Assembly (NCBI RefSeq): GCF_000014145.1
Contig: NC_008255.1
Coordinates: 1,365,501-1,429,500, forward strand
Length of the DNA stretch: 64,000 nt
Direction: 5' to 3'
DNA from: Cytophaga hutchinsonii ATCC 33406
GTDB lineage: Bacteria; Bacteroidota; Bacteroidia; Cytophagales; Cytophagaceae
Shown: positions 9,450 through 17,446 of the stretch, in pieces
Numbering within the stretch: position 1 is the first letter of the stretch
How the letters are laid out: each line of letters opens with the position of its first letter
The notes under the pieces: model-generated
What the model saw: the letters and a program-made list of their open reading frames with translations, nothing else
The model's database searches: none
Told to the model about the DNA's origin: nothing
Program-made: the position numbers and the translations under genes

Positions 9450-10552
9450 TTCTTAATAGGTACTGCTGTGTTATATAAACCAGCGAATAGTAGATAAATC
9501 AAATAGACTATTTCAGCAATGGGAAGAAAGAAGATTGAAACAGGTACATTCCACTTCCGACCCATACACACAAAAATACTTATAAATATACATGTTCTCA
9601 AAATATAAAAGAGCATTATCTCAGCAAAATTGAAGGATATGCCCGAATAAATGATTCCGGCGTAGAAGATTGTACTGCAAACGGGGTATATACATAAGTT
9701 AATCAATACCCCAATTGGGTATTTTTTCCCCGCATGCAGATGGCGGTGTTTCTGTCGCCACCAAACGCTGAATCCTTCTGCTGGCCTGCTAAGCGTGAAA
9801 CTTTCGGTATTAATACAAACTGTTGTATTCCTTCCCGTCGCCAGCCGCTGTATCAACAGATCATCATCTCCGCCAAGATGGCCCCCATATTTTCCAAAGC
9901 CGCCAGTGTTGATAAATAGTTGCTTTGAATACAACAAATTTCTCCCGACAGCCATGTATGGTTTGCCTAAAATGGCCCAGCCTGTATATTGAAATGCGGT
10001 AAATAAGGTCTCAAACTGAATGAACGTATTCAAAAAGCCTGGTCTTTTTTCATACATGGAAATACCCAGACAGATGGCTTTGTCTTCTTTGGCGGCCATC
10101 ATTCCGCTGATCCAGCCATCGCTGGCAGCCCGGCAATCAGCGTCGGTTAGCAAAATCCAGTCATACCGGGCAGCTTTTATGCCGGTCTGCAGGGCAGCCT
10201 TTTTAGGGTGAACACCTTGGGTTTTCCCGTTTACTTCAATGATTCGTAAGTTTTTATTAGATAATGATTTAAGATAAGAAACAGTGCCGTCAGTACAGCG
10301 GTCGCACACTACAATGATTTCAAAAAGCGGATAGGATTGGTTTAAGACAGAAGGAAGAAACTGACTCAGGTTCTCACGTTCATTGTGTGCAGCAATCAGA
10401 ACGGTTACACCTTCGCTGGAAATGGTTTCCGGTAAGGTTTTTCTGAACGGAATGGAACATAGAAGCAGCAACAGATAAGCAACCGACACTATTCCGGTGA
10501 TAAACAAAAGGATTTGAATAAAGATCGGTTGGTTCAAAGGATTTTTTTTCAA
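9440..10552 (-). CDS. Membrane glycosyltransferase, family 2
   Basis: A family 2 glycosyltransferase of about 370 residues. An N-terminal membrane helix is followed by the GT-A fold: VLIAAHNERENLSQFLPS, then VVCDRCTDGT, then LLTDADCRA (the metal-binding DxD-type site), then GGDDDLLIQR and a QKHRHLHAGK motif, equivalent to the Q/RxxRW acceptor motif of processive enzymes. At least three hydrophobic segments follow. It probably transfers a sugar to a lipid or polysaccharide at the inner membrane; the donor is unknown. A TTG start at 10552 is proposed. Extending the frame to 10633 would translate through a GGGGCG palindromic repeat (MQYAPTPF), which is unlikely to be native protein. The 3' end overlaps the sigma gene by 10 bases. 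Confidence 0.85.
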   Translation of the reverse strand: MKKNPLNQPIFIQILLFITGIVSVAYLLLLLCSIPFRKTLPETISSEGVTVLIAAHNERENLSQFLPSVLNQSYPLFEIIVVCDRCTDGTVSYLKSLSNKNLRIIEVNGKTQGVHPKKAALQTGIKAARYDWILLTDADCRAASDGWISGMMAAKEDKAICLGISMYEKRPGFLNTFIQFETLFTAFQYTGWAILGKPYMAVGRNLLYSKQLFINTGGFGKYGGHLGGDDDLLIQRLATGRNTTVCINTESFTLSRPAEGFSVWWRQKHRHLHAGKKYPIGVLINLCIYPVCSTIFYAGIIYSGISFNFAEIMLFYILRTCIFISIFVCMGRKWNVPVSIFFLPIAEIVYLIYLLFAGLYNTAVPIKKWK

Positions 10553-10579
10553 TAATAAGGAAAAATAATGGAAAGGCGT

Positions 10580-10602
10580 AGGGGCGTATTGCATACGCCC
10601 CT
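10580..10602. repeat. Dispersed palindrome, AGGGGCGTAT-type
   Basis: AGGGGCGTAT, TGC, ATACGCCCCT form a near-perfect hairpin just upstream of the likely glycosyltransferase start. Compared with the copies at 29041 and 29123 (GGGCGAAT...ATTCGCCC), both arms have changed in a compensating way, so pairing is preserved. Confidence 0.8.
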
Positions 10603-10628
10603 GTCCGGTATTATATATGTCCACCAGT

Positions 10629-10744
10629 CCCACGATTGATTTCCCATGGTTTAAACCATGGGTTGGTAAGAGTTAATATAAAACGATACAGACATAAAAA
10701 ATAAAGGGATTAAAATCCCCCCAGCCCACGATTTTAATCGTGGG
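10629..10744. repeat. Cluster of short inverted repeats, CCCACGATT/CCCATGGTTT family
   Basis: Three hairpins lie in a row. CCCATGGTTTAAACCATGGG (10643-10662) is a perfect 20-base palindrome. GGGATTAAAATCCC (10706-10719) is a 14-base palindrome. CCCACGATTTTAATCGTGGG (10725-10744) has 9-base arms and a TT loop. Half-sites CCCACGATTGAT (10629) and ATCGTGGG (10823, 10873) recur nearby. The stretch 10553-10985 separates two divergent genes and contains no convincing coding sequence. Confidence 0.75.
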
Positions 10745-10815
10745 AACACCCCAACACCCCAACACCCCAACACCCCAACACCCCAACACCCCAACACCCC
10801 AACACCCCAACACCC
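10745..10815. repeat. 8-bp tandem repeat (AACACCCC), about 8.9 copies
   Basis: Eight perfect head-to-tail copies of AACACCCC plus a 7-base partial copy. The other strand reads GGGGTGTT, giving runs of four G every 8 bases, which could fold as a G-quadruplex. An 8-base unit is not a multiple of three, and the apparent minus-strand protein made only of GVLGCW repeats is an artefact. Copy number is likely to vary between strains. Confidence 0.9.
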
Positions 10816-10855
10816 AACATCCATCGTGGGAACATTAAACGGCCCCCAGCCCACG

Positions 10856-10869
10856 TCCGCCGCGGCGGA
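10856..10869. repeat. 14-bp GC-rich palindrome TCCGCCGCGGCGGA
   Basis: A perfect palindrome containing a SacII-type CCGCGG core. The identical 14-mer recurs at 50075-50088, again in an intergenic gap and again next to other short repeats. It therefore looks like a dispersed element and not a local operator. Confidence 0.75.
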
Positions 10870-10985
10870 TTAATCGTGGGAAGACAAATCATGGGAGCAT
10901 CAAACGCGGTAACATCAAATAAAAGCACAAAACGGCTTTATCTCCTAAATAAATAAAGGTAATTTAGCATACTTAACCGATTACC

Positions 10986-12116
10986 ATGTTTTATAAAATT
11001 GAACACAATGATATTGGAACCAGTGCGCGGGCTGGTGTAATAACCACCGATCACGGAACTTTCGAAACACCTATTTTTATGCCGGTTGGTACAGCTGGTA
11101 CTGTAAAGGCGATGCATCAGCGTGAGCTTGAGCAGGAAGCGGATGCCCCTATCATTTTAGGGAATACCTATCACTTATATTTACGTCCGGGGCTGAACAT
11201 TATTGAACAGGCAGGCGGTTTACATAAATTTATCGGCTGGAAACGTTCTATCCTCACAGACAGCGGAGGTTTTCAGGTTTATTCTTTATCGGGTATCCGG
11301 AAAATTAACGAGGAAGGGGTAAAGTTCAAATCACACATCGATGGCTCGGCACATTTCTTTACGCCGGAAAGTGTGATGGACATTCAGCGTACCATTGGCG
11401 CAGATATTGTAATGGCCTTTGATGAATGTACGCCGTACCCGTGCGAATATGAATATGCGCGCAAGTCGATGGAAATGACGCACCGCTGGCTGGGTCGCTG
11501 TGTAACGCGTATGGCAGAGACAGAGCCGAAGTACGGATATCAGCAGCATCTGTTCCCGATTGTACAGGGAAGTGTATATAAAGACCTGCGTCTGAAGTCG
11601 GCCGAAGTGATTGCTGAAGCAGGCTGTGTGGGAAATGCCATTGGCGGGTTGTCGGTGGGTGAACCGGCAGAAGAAATGTATGCCATGAGTGAACTGGTTT
11701 GTTCGGTACTGCCCAAAGACAAACCCCGTTATCTGATGGGGGTAGGCACGCCGGAAAATTTACTGGAAAATATTGCGCTGGGTATAGATATGTTTGATTG
11801 TGTAATGCCGACACGTAATGCCCGCAACGGCATGCTGTTTACTACACAGGGCATCATCAACATCCGTAATAAAAAGTGGGAGAACGATTTTACTCCGCTG
11901 GATCAGGGCCTAGATATTTACCTCAATGATTATTATACCAAAGCATATGTTCGCCACCTGGTGCACAACAATGAAATGCTGGGTGCGCAGATAGCAACAA
12001 TACAGAATATTTCGTTTTACCTGTGGCTCATGCGTGAAGCGCGTAAGCAGATCGTAGCGGGCACGTTCCGGGAATGGAAAGAACGTATGGTAAAACAATG
12101 CATGCAACGTTTATAA
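10986..12116 (+). CDS. tgt: Queuine/preQ1 tRNA-ribosyltransferase
   Basis: A 376-residue tRNA-guanine transglycosylase, which exchanges guanine-34 of GUN anticodons for the queuosine precursor preQ1. The substrate-pocket motifs are DSGGFQVYSLS, GGLSVGEP and MGVGTPENLLENIALGIDMFDCVMPTRNARNG, with the catalytic Asp residues. The odd feature is near the C-terminus. Where most bacterial enzymes have CxCxxC followed by a His (the structural zinc site), this protein reads LDIYLND followed by YYTKAYVRHL. All three Cys positions are replaced, while the His is kept. The length is normal. It heads a probable operon with the LptG-like permease, whose start codon lies 9 bp downstream. Confidence 0.94.
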   Translation: MFYKIEHNDIGTSARAGVITTDHGTFETPIFMPVGTAGTVKAMHQRELEQEADAPIILGNTYHLYLRPGLNIIEQAGGLHKFIGWKRSILTDSGGFQVYSLSGIRKINEEGVKFKSHIDGSAHFFTPESVMDIQRTIGADIVMAFDECTPYPCEYEYARKSMEMTHRWLGRCVTRMAETEPKYGYQQHLFPIVQGSVYKDLRLKSAEVIAEAGCVGNAIGGLSVGEPAEEMYAMSELVCSVLPKDKPRYLMGVGTPENLLENIALGIDMFDCVMPTRNARNGMLFTTQGIINIRNKKWENDFTPLDQGLDIYLNDYYTKAYVRHLVHNNEMLGAQIATIQNISFYLWLMREARKQIVAGTFREWKERMVKQCMQRL

Positions 12117-12125
12117 AAACTGGTT

Positions 12126-13205
12126 GTGAAAAAACTCGATCTCTATATCATTAAGAAGTTCCTGGTAACATACTTCTTTGTTGTACTCATGTTTATGCTG
12201 GTCATCACTGTTATTGATATAACAGAGAAGATGGAAGATTTCATGAAACACAAACTCAGTATATGGTTTATACTGGTGGAATATTATTTCGCCTTTATTC
12301 CCTATATGGCCAATCTGCTGAGTCCGATCACTATTTTTATTGCCACCATATTTGTTACCGCGAATCTGGCGGCCCGTACGGAGATCATTGCCATGCTCAG
12401 CAGCGGGATGAGTCTGACACGGATCATGTATCCGTACCTGATCGGTTCTATCCTGATTGCCTTCATGGTATTTTACATGAGCGGCTGGCTGATTCCGCAT
12501 GGAAACAAGAAACGGGTGGATTTTGAAAAGAAATACATTAAGAGTACATTTTTTTATGAAGGAAGAAATGTACATATGAAAACCGCGCCGACTACCTATG
12601 TATATATAGAAAGCTACAACAGCGAGATCAATGTCGGATACCAGTTTACACTGGAAACCATTATTGATAACCGTCTGGTAAGTAAACTTAAAGCGGCCCG
12701 CATGAACTGGAACGACAGTACAAAAAAATGGCGCATGGAAGAATATTTTATCCGCCGCTTTACAGAGGACGGTAAGGAAGAAGTATTTAAAGGGAGAGGG
12801 CTGGATACGGCATTAACCATTACACCGAAAGATTTCGAAGATACGTATATGCTTTTTGAAACATATGATATGGGCGAACTGAATAATCAGATTGCACTGC
12901 TGGAAGCACGCGGTTCAGAAAATATCAGTACCTACATAACTGAAAAATATCAGCGGTACACGTATCCTTTTTCCGTGATCATCTTAACCCTGATCGGAGT
13001 GATCGCATCTTCGCGTAAGTCAAGAGAAGGCGCCGGCTTAACCATTGCATTTGGTTTCCTGCTGGCATTCGTTTACATTATTTTTATGATTACGAGCCGC
13101 AGTCTGGCTAATGTCGGCGGTATTGGCCCCTTGTTCGCTTCGTGGATACCAAACATTGTCTTTATTGTGATCGGTTTGATTATGTACCGCAGGGTGCCGA
13201 AATAA
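12126..13205 (+). CDS. LptF/LptG-family (YjgP/YjgQ) permease
   Basis: A 359-residue inner-membrane protein with a GTG start. Three N-terminal membrane helices (about residues 10-115) and three C-terminal helices (about 285-355) flank a periplasmic beta-jellyroll region of about 165 residues. The opening LDLYIIKKFLVTYFFVVLMF is typical of the family. In the Lpt system two such permeases and the ATPase LptB extract lipopolysaccharide from the inner membrane and pass it to LptC/LptA. The gene begins 9 bp after tgt, a common pairing in Bacteroidota. Whether it is LptF or LptG cannot be settled from sequence alone. Confidence 0.9.
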   Translation: MKKLDLYIIKKFLVTYFFVVLMFMLVITVIDITEKMEDFMKHKLSIWFILVEYYFAFIPYMANLLSPITIFIATIFVTANLAARTEIIAMLSSGMSLTRIMYPYLIGSILIAFMVFYMSGWLIPHGNKKRVDFEKKYIKSTFFYEGRNVHMKTAPTTYVYIESYNSEINVGYQFTLETIIDNRLVSKLKAARMNWNDSTKKWRMEEYFIRRFTEDGKEEVFKGRGLDTALTITPKDFEDTYMLFETYDMGELNNQIALLEARGSENISTYITEKYQRYTYPFSVIILTLIGVIASSRKSREGAGLTIAFGFLLAFVYIIFMITSRSLANVGGIGPLFASWIPNIVFIVIGLIMYRRVPK

Positions 13206-13340
13206 ATAAACCGTCAGCCGCCGTTATTGGTGTTTAGTGAGCCTGAAATCTAAGTTTTACGCGGATTGTCACCCGGGTGTCACCGGCAAACAGACGGATA
13301 GATAAATAAAATAGTATACATACATTTGACAAATACCCAT

Positions 13341-14171
13341 ATGCCCGAATTAGCAAAACCTGAATTTGTTTCAGTAGATCATTTAAAAAGTGTTACCGAC
13401 AGCATTATTTCATATCTGCCTACACTGGCGTATAGTTTAGCCGTTCTGTTTGTTGGCTTCTGGTTAGCGAAACGACTGGATAAAGGTTTAGCAAAATATT
13501 TTAATAAGCGTAACTACGATGTTTCGCTGGAAGGTTTTATCCGCAGCCTGGTAAGTGTGGGCCTCAAGATCATTATTGTACTTACGTTTGCCGGTATGAT
13601 CGGTTTGCCCACAACCTCTCTGCTTGCGGTATTTGGTGCTGCGGGTCTGGCGGTAGGTCTGGCACTTCAGGGCTCATTGGCAAACTTTGCTGGTGGCGTG
13701 TTAATCCTGATCTTTAAACCGTTCAAAGTAGGCGATGTAATCAGCACACAAGGCGAAACAGGAGAGGTGCAGGAGATTCAGATCTTCAATACGATTTTAT
13801 TGACACCGGAAAATAAAACGGTTATCCTTGCCAACGGTTCTGTTTCAAACGGAACAATTGTGAATGTAACCCGTCACGGTAATTTAAGAGCAAGCTTACG
13901 TATCGCGATTGATTTTTCAGAAGATCTAGACCATGTACGAAGCATTATCATGGGTGTATTACAGAATGAACCCCTGGTTCTAAAAACACCAGAGCCGTCT
14001 GTAATTGTAGTAGAATATGCAGAAAGCGCAATTGTATTATCCGTAAGACCGTATGCAAATGTAGCTGATTTTGGTCCGATGCAGACAGCCGTATACGAAA
14101 AGATCCGCAAGGAATTCATCGCACACGAAGTTAAAAGCCCGGAAATCAAACGCACATACGTACAACCGTAG
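13341..14171 (+). CDS. Small-conductance mechanosensitive channel, MscS family
   Basis: A homologue of E. coli MscS of about 276 residues. Three membrane helices are followed by the pore-lining TM3 signature AAGLAVGLALQGSLANFAGG, then FKPFKVGDVI at the start of the cytosolic beta-domain and a C-terminal alpha/beta domain. It should open under membrane tension during osmotic downshock. The ATG at 13341 is preferred. A TTG at 13326 in the same frame adds five residues but falls inside TACATTTG, which itself fits the Bacteroidota -7 element TAnnTTTG. The stop codon TAG is the first part of the downstream TAGGGGC repeat, so the repeat has set the end of the reading frame. Confidence 0.92.
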   Translation: MPELAKPEFVSVDHLKSVTDSIISYLPTLAYSLAVLFVGFWLAKRLDKGLAKYFNKRNYDVSLEGFIRSLVSVGLKIIIVLTFAGMIGLPTTSLLAVFGAAGLAVGLALQGSLANFAGGVLILIFKPFKVGDVISTQGETGEVQEIQIFNTILLTPENKTVILANGSVSNGTIVNVTRHGNLRASLRIAIDFSEDLDHVRSIIMGVLQNEPLVLKTPEPSVIVVEYAESAIVLSVRPYANVADFGPMQTAVYEKIRKEFIAHEVKSPEIKRTYVQP

Positions 14172-14340
14172 GGGCAAATTGCATTTGCCCCTGTTAACAT
14201 TGCATTTGCCCCTGTTAACATTGCATTTGCCCCTGTTAACATTGCATTTGCCCCTGTTAACATTGCATTTGCCCCTGTTAACATTGCATTCGCCCCTGTT
14301 AACATTGCATTTGCCCCTGTTTGCCATTGCATTCGTCCCG
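14169..14340. repeat. 21-bp tandem repeat, about 7.5 copies
   Basis: Unit ATTGCATTTGCCCCTGTTAAC repeats with GCATTT/C starting at 14181, 14202, 14223, 14244, 14265, 14286 and 14307, with a degenerate copy at 14329. The first half-unit forms GGGGCAAATTGCATTTGCCCC, a palindrome of the dispersed family with compensating arm changes. The period is a multiple of three and no frame contains a stop, so open frames encoding heptapeptide repeats on the minus strand are a by-product. Each unit contains GTTAAC. Confidence 0.92.
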
Positions 14341-14400
14341 TCCAGCGTTTAATTCCGCCATTCCGCCCGCAGGCGAAATGGTCAAATGAAACGCTGGACG
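14339..14400. repeat. 12-bp inverted repeat with 38-bp loop
   Basis: CGTCCAGCGTTT (14339-14350) is exactly complementary to AAACGCTGGACG (14389-14400). The loop holds a smaller CCGCC/GGCGA hairpin. No T-tract follows, so it is probably another structured repeat and not a terminator. Confidence 0.75.
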
Positions 14401-14446
14401 GCACGATCGAATACGTATGTGCCGTATCTGCAAAAGTGCAAGTGTG

Positions 14447-14518
14447 TTTTTCAAACGGGTAGATGTTCTTTTCAAACGGGCGAATGCTGTTTTTCAAACG
14501 GGCGAATGCAATTCGCCC
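14447..14518. repeat. Three direct repeats TTTTCAAACGGG ending in a palindrome
   Basis: TTTTCAAACGGG occurs three times about 21 and 24 bases apart (ending at 14459, 14480 and 14502). The last copy runs into GGGCGAATGCAATTCGCCC (14500-14518), a member of the dispersed palindrome family. Together with 14169-14400 this makes about 390 bp of repeats between mscS and the next gene, with no coding sequence seen. Confidence 0.8.
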
Positions 14519-14562
14519 ATACTGCCTTTTAAATGTTTTCCAGTGACTTTAAACAACTGCAC

Positions 14563-15153
14563 ATGAAACACTATGCTTTTCTGCTTCTCACGCTGCTTGC
14601 CATATGGGGCTGTACATTTGAAACTCAAACGAAGGAAGAACTTCCGGCAACGGATAAACATGTGGTAGCATCGAAACTTCCTGTAGTGCAGGAGGAAGAT
14701 TCGATGATCTATGCGGTAAAAGACATTGATCCGGTCTGGCTGCAGGCTGATTTTGATAGTGCGGACGCTGTTATCCTTGATGGCAGTCATGAACTCATGT
14801 ATGATGTTTCAAAAATGGATACGAAATATACACGTTCAGGCAAACGGAAAGTAACGGATGCACAGCTCACAACCATCAGCGAAAATCTTTCAGGGAAGAA
14901 TCAGCGCAACTATCTGCCTGCCGATTGTTTTCAGCCGTATCACGGATTCATCTTTTATAAAAAAGGAAAAATAGCCGGCCGGCTTGCTATTTGTTTTTCA
15001 TGCAGAACGTATTTTTCACAACCGCGAAATTGCGGCAGGATTAATTATGAAGCAACAAAACAAATCTTTCACGAGCTCGGTTTGCCAACCTATGACTGGA
15101 ACGATAGTTCCGAAGCACAGAACCGTGCGCATAAATACAGCGATTATTTTTAA
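14563..15153 (+). CDS. Hypothetical lipoprotein with CxxC motif
   Basis: A predicted exported protein of 196 residues. The ATG at 14563 gives a lipoprotein-like signal peptide (KHYAFLLLTLLAIWGC); an upstream in-frame ATG at 14533 would put ten polar residues in front of it and is less likely. The rest is soluble. A conserved-looking segment, FQPYHGFIFYKKGKIAGRL followed by AICFSCRTYF, holds a CxxC pair and resembles small Bacteroidota lipoproteins of unknown function. It is the first of four consecutive plus-strand accessory genes. No function can be assigned. Confidence 0.75.
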   Translation: MKHYAFLLLTLLAIWGCTFETQTKEELPATDKHVVASKLPVVQEEDSMIYAVKDIDPVWLQADFDSADAVILDGSHELMYDVSKMDTKYTRSGKRKVTDAQLTTISENLSGKNQRNYLPADCFQPYHGFIFYKKGKIAGRLAICFSCRTYFSQPRNCGRINYEATKQIFHELGLPTYDWNDSSEAQNRAHKYSDYF

Positions 15154-15200
15154 CTGCTGACAATGATTTTTGAACGTATAGAACCAGGTAGATACAACGT

Positions 15201-16019
15201 ATGAAACAGATTTGTTACGGATGTTTTTTGATTGTCTGTATTCTTTTGTCCTGTAAGCCAAGAGATGATGCAGAATCGTTTTATAACATAAAAACAGTTA
15301 TACCTTTCAGTCATTCTTTTTATACAGATGTACCGCAAGTCAAAGATGCCGATGGGAACATGTATCCGTTTACAAAAATAGAATATGATACCATTGATAA
15401 AAATACCTGTTTCAGTTATGACAGTATTCCTGGCAAGGCTGTAACACTGACATTTTTTTCGTTGCTTACCAATGATCAGGTCAATGCGATAAAACCGAAA
15501 CAGGATACGTGTATCCTGTTTGACACCACTGCTTATTCCCCTTTAATAAAAGGAGATGCCAACGATGTTCTGTCTATGCAAACGGATGAGCTGGACACAC
15601 TTTTTATTGGCTGCTATTCATCCGGATGCGGCAGCCCCTTTATGACCAAAATGAAAATCTTCCGGGTTGATACAACCTACACAGTAATATGCAGTGATCT
15701 CAACGTAATAAAAGAAACAAGCTACACCGTTCCGCAATCCTTATTTAAAGAAGCCTTTGCAGCATACAGGAAAGATTGCCGCAAACTGTTTCCGGAAACA
15801 GCTGCGAACGGAAGCCGTATCATATGTATAAGTACAGTCATGACCAGGATGTACGTGCGCAATGGAAATACTTTATATGAATTCCCCCGTTTTTCTCAGT
15901 GGGGCGGATACGAAACTTTTTTTAATACGATCAGCCGGAAGGTGGATATTCCGGTTACCGAACAGGAGCCGGAAGACCATACCTGGGATACTATACTGGT
16001 GAAGCAAAAAAACAAATAA
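15201..16019 (+). CDS. Hypothetical lipoprotein
   Basis: A 272-residue predicted lipoprotein with signal peptide MKQICYGCFLIVCILLSC (lipobox LLSC, lipid Cys18). The mature part is rich in Asp, Thr and Tyr and shows no recognised domain. It has several Cys residues (GCYSSGCGSP, KDCRKLF) that could form disulfides in the periplasm. Its stop codon is immediately followed by the ATG of the SUKH-domain gene, so the two are almost certainly co-transcribed. Confidence 0.75.
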   Translation: MKQICYGCFLIVCILLSCKPRDDAESFYNIKTVIPFSHSFYTDVPQVKDADGNMYPFTKIEYDTIDKNTCFSYDSIPGKAVTLTFFSLLTNDQVNAIKPKQDTCILFDTTAYSPLIKGDANDVLSMQTDELDTLFIGCYSSGCGSPFMTKMKIFRVDTTYTVICSDLNVIKETSYTVPQSLFKEAFAAYRKDCRKLFPETAANGSRIICISTVMTRMYVRNGNTLYEFPRFSQWGGYETFFNTISRKVDIPVTEQEPEDHTWDTILVKQKNK

Positions 16020-16991
16020 ATGGTACAAAATACATTCAGCGATTTCGACGTATCCGGTTTCTGGGATGATTCAGCTTATTCCATAGAAGAATATGTAGAA
16101 GAAACACCAACAGACGCGCTTATTGATTCAATAGAACAGGAACTAGGATATAAGCTTCCGGCTTCTTACATCGAACTTATGAAACAGCATAATGGCGGCA
16201 CACCTGTCAACTGTTGTTTTCCTGTTACAGAAGAAACATCCGGTACGGAATATCATGTTGAAATTTCCGGAATTATGGGCATCGGCAGATCGAAAACATA
16301 TTCCTTAGGTGGAAGCTTTGGCAGCCGCTTCATGATTGATGAATGGGGATACCCGGATACCGGAATTTATGTTTGTACCTGTCCTTCTGCCGGACATGAA
16401 ATGATTCTGCTTGATTATTCCATCTGCGGCCCCAAGGGCGAACCGCAGGTGTTTTATGTGGATCAGGAACGGGAGTATCAAAAAACGTTCCTCGCAAAAG
16501 ATTTCGAAACTTTCATTCGCGGACTTGTTCATGCAGATGTATATGACACATCTGCACAGGACTTGATAAGTACATTAGAAACTTTCCGTACAGGAAATTT
16601 TTCAGAAGTGCTGCAGGCATACATTAAAAAAGATCTGTCTGTAAACTTCGATCGTGTTTTAAGAAATCTCTTCACCGAACTTACAACAGAGAAAGGATAT
16701 TTTGCGCTGCATGCCGATGAACTTTCCTATCTGTCTTATGATATTCAATTTTACCTGCTGAGTATAAACAGGAAAATCAAATCAAAAGAAGACTTTGTAA
16801 AGCACTATCTGCCTATGGTTGCCATGAGTGATGCTGGAATTACCACAGGAGGTTATGCAAACTTTTTTGAAGATTGGTTTGATGAAAAAATAAAGTCAAA
16901 AGAAATTACAAAAGGTCTTTTGAGTGGATTTCTGTTTACTGAAATCTATAAACAGAAATTGTTTGAAAGGATAAAACAATATGATAAATAA
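16020..16991 (+). CDS. SMI1/KNR4 (SUKH) domain protein
   Basis: A 323-residue cytosolic protein. The N-terminal half is a SUKH-1/SMI1 domain: IEQELGYKLPASYIELMKQHNGG is the hallmark first segment, and IMGIGRSKTYSL, GYPDTGIYVCTCPSAGHEMI and an LAKDFETFIRGL end complete it. The C-terminal 150 residues are helical and unrecognised. SUKH proteins are best known as immunity proteins that neutralise nuclease and other toxins of polymorphic toxin systems, but many are housekeeping or of unknown role. No toxin gene is adjacent. It starts directly after the stop of the upstream lipoprotein gene and is followed 21 bp later by another small gene. Confidence 0.85.
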   Translation: MVQNTFSDFDVSGFWDDSAYSIEEYVEETPTDALIDSIEQELGYKLPASYIELMKQHNGGTPVNCCFPVTEETSGTEYHVEISGIMGIGRSKTYSLGGSFGSRFMIDEWGYPDTGIYVCTCPSAGHEMILLDYSICGPKGEPQVFYVDQEREYQKTFLAKDFETFIRGLVHADVYDTSAQDLISTLETFRTGNFSEVLQAYIKKDLSVNFDRVLRNLFTELTTEKGYFALHADELSYLSYDIQFYLLSINRKIKSKEDFVKHYLPMVAMSDAGITTGGYANFFEDWFDEKIKSKEITKGLLSGFLFTEIYKQKLFERIKQYDK

Positions 16992-17012
16992 GTATATCAA
17001 TATAGACTCACG

Positions 17013-17420
17013 ATGATATATACGATTGATCCGGCACTTGCCTTAATAATCAGTTCTGATCCTGAATTGAAAGCCAGATGGGAGCAGTACATTGAAAATG
17101 AATATAACGGAGACGTATCTGAAAGATTGATTTATTCAGATATACGGATTATCATTGAATTCATTATTGAAAAATTTAAAGCGAACCAAACAGAAAGTTT
17201 TCACATAATTTTTACAAATATTGAAAACATATTAAAGAGTTGTGACAAACAAACAATGGATCTGATAACTGTAGGCATATTTGAAGGGATACAAAACAGC
17301 GCCGGCCAGGAAATAGATTATTACTTCGGATTTAACAAGTGGCTTTACACACGGAGCGGTGAACAATGGAGAGCGGTGATTGACTTTTGGGAAGGAACGG
17401 ATTGGAGAAAGAAAAAATAG
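17013..17420 (+). CDS. Small helical hypothetical protein
   Basis: A 135-residue cytosolic protein, mostly alpha-helical by composition, ending in KWLYTRSGEQWRAVIDFWEG. It has no signal peptide or membrane segment. Size, acidity and position after a SUKH gene resemble the small immunity-like proteins found in arrays with SUKH proteins, but this is context only. The family is not recognised with confidence. Confidence 0.65.
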   Translation: MIYTIDPALALIISSDPELKARWEQYIENEYNGDVSERLIYSDIRIIIEFIIEKFKANQTESFHIIFTNIENILKSCDKQTMDLITVGIFEGIQNSAGQEIDYYFGFNKWLYTRSGEQWRAVIDFWEGTDWRKKK

Positions 17421-17446
17421 TATAAGGCATTACCGTATTCTATTTT

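Noticed and set aside
10553-10633. 27-residue N-terminal extension of the glycosyltransferase
   Set aside because: It translates the GGGGCG palindrome (MQYAPTPF); the membrane helix and catalytic domain begin after the TTG at 10552.
10651-10928. Minus-strand open frames made of GVLGCW units
   Set aside because: Pure translation of the 8-bp satellite; no start or conserved content outside it.
14169-14340. Possible CRISPR array
   Set aside because: Repeats are directly tandem with no unique spacers, the unit is 21 bp, and no cas genes are present.
13874-14497. Minus-strand open frames with heptapeptide repeats (TGANAML, NVNRGKC) across the 21-bp array
   Set aside because: They arise because the 21-bp unit has no stop in any frame. 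They overlap mscS on the opposite strand and show no start context or domain.
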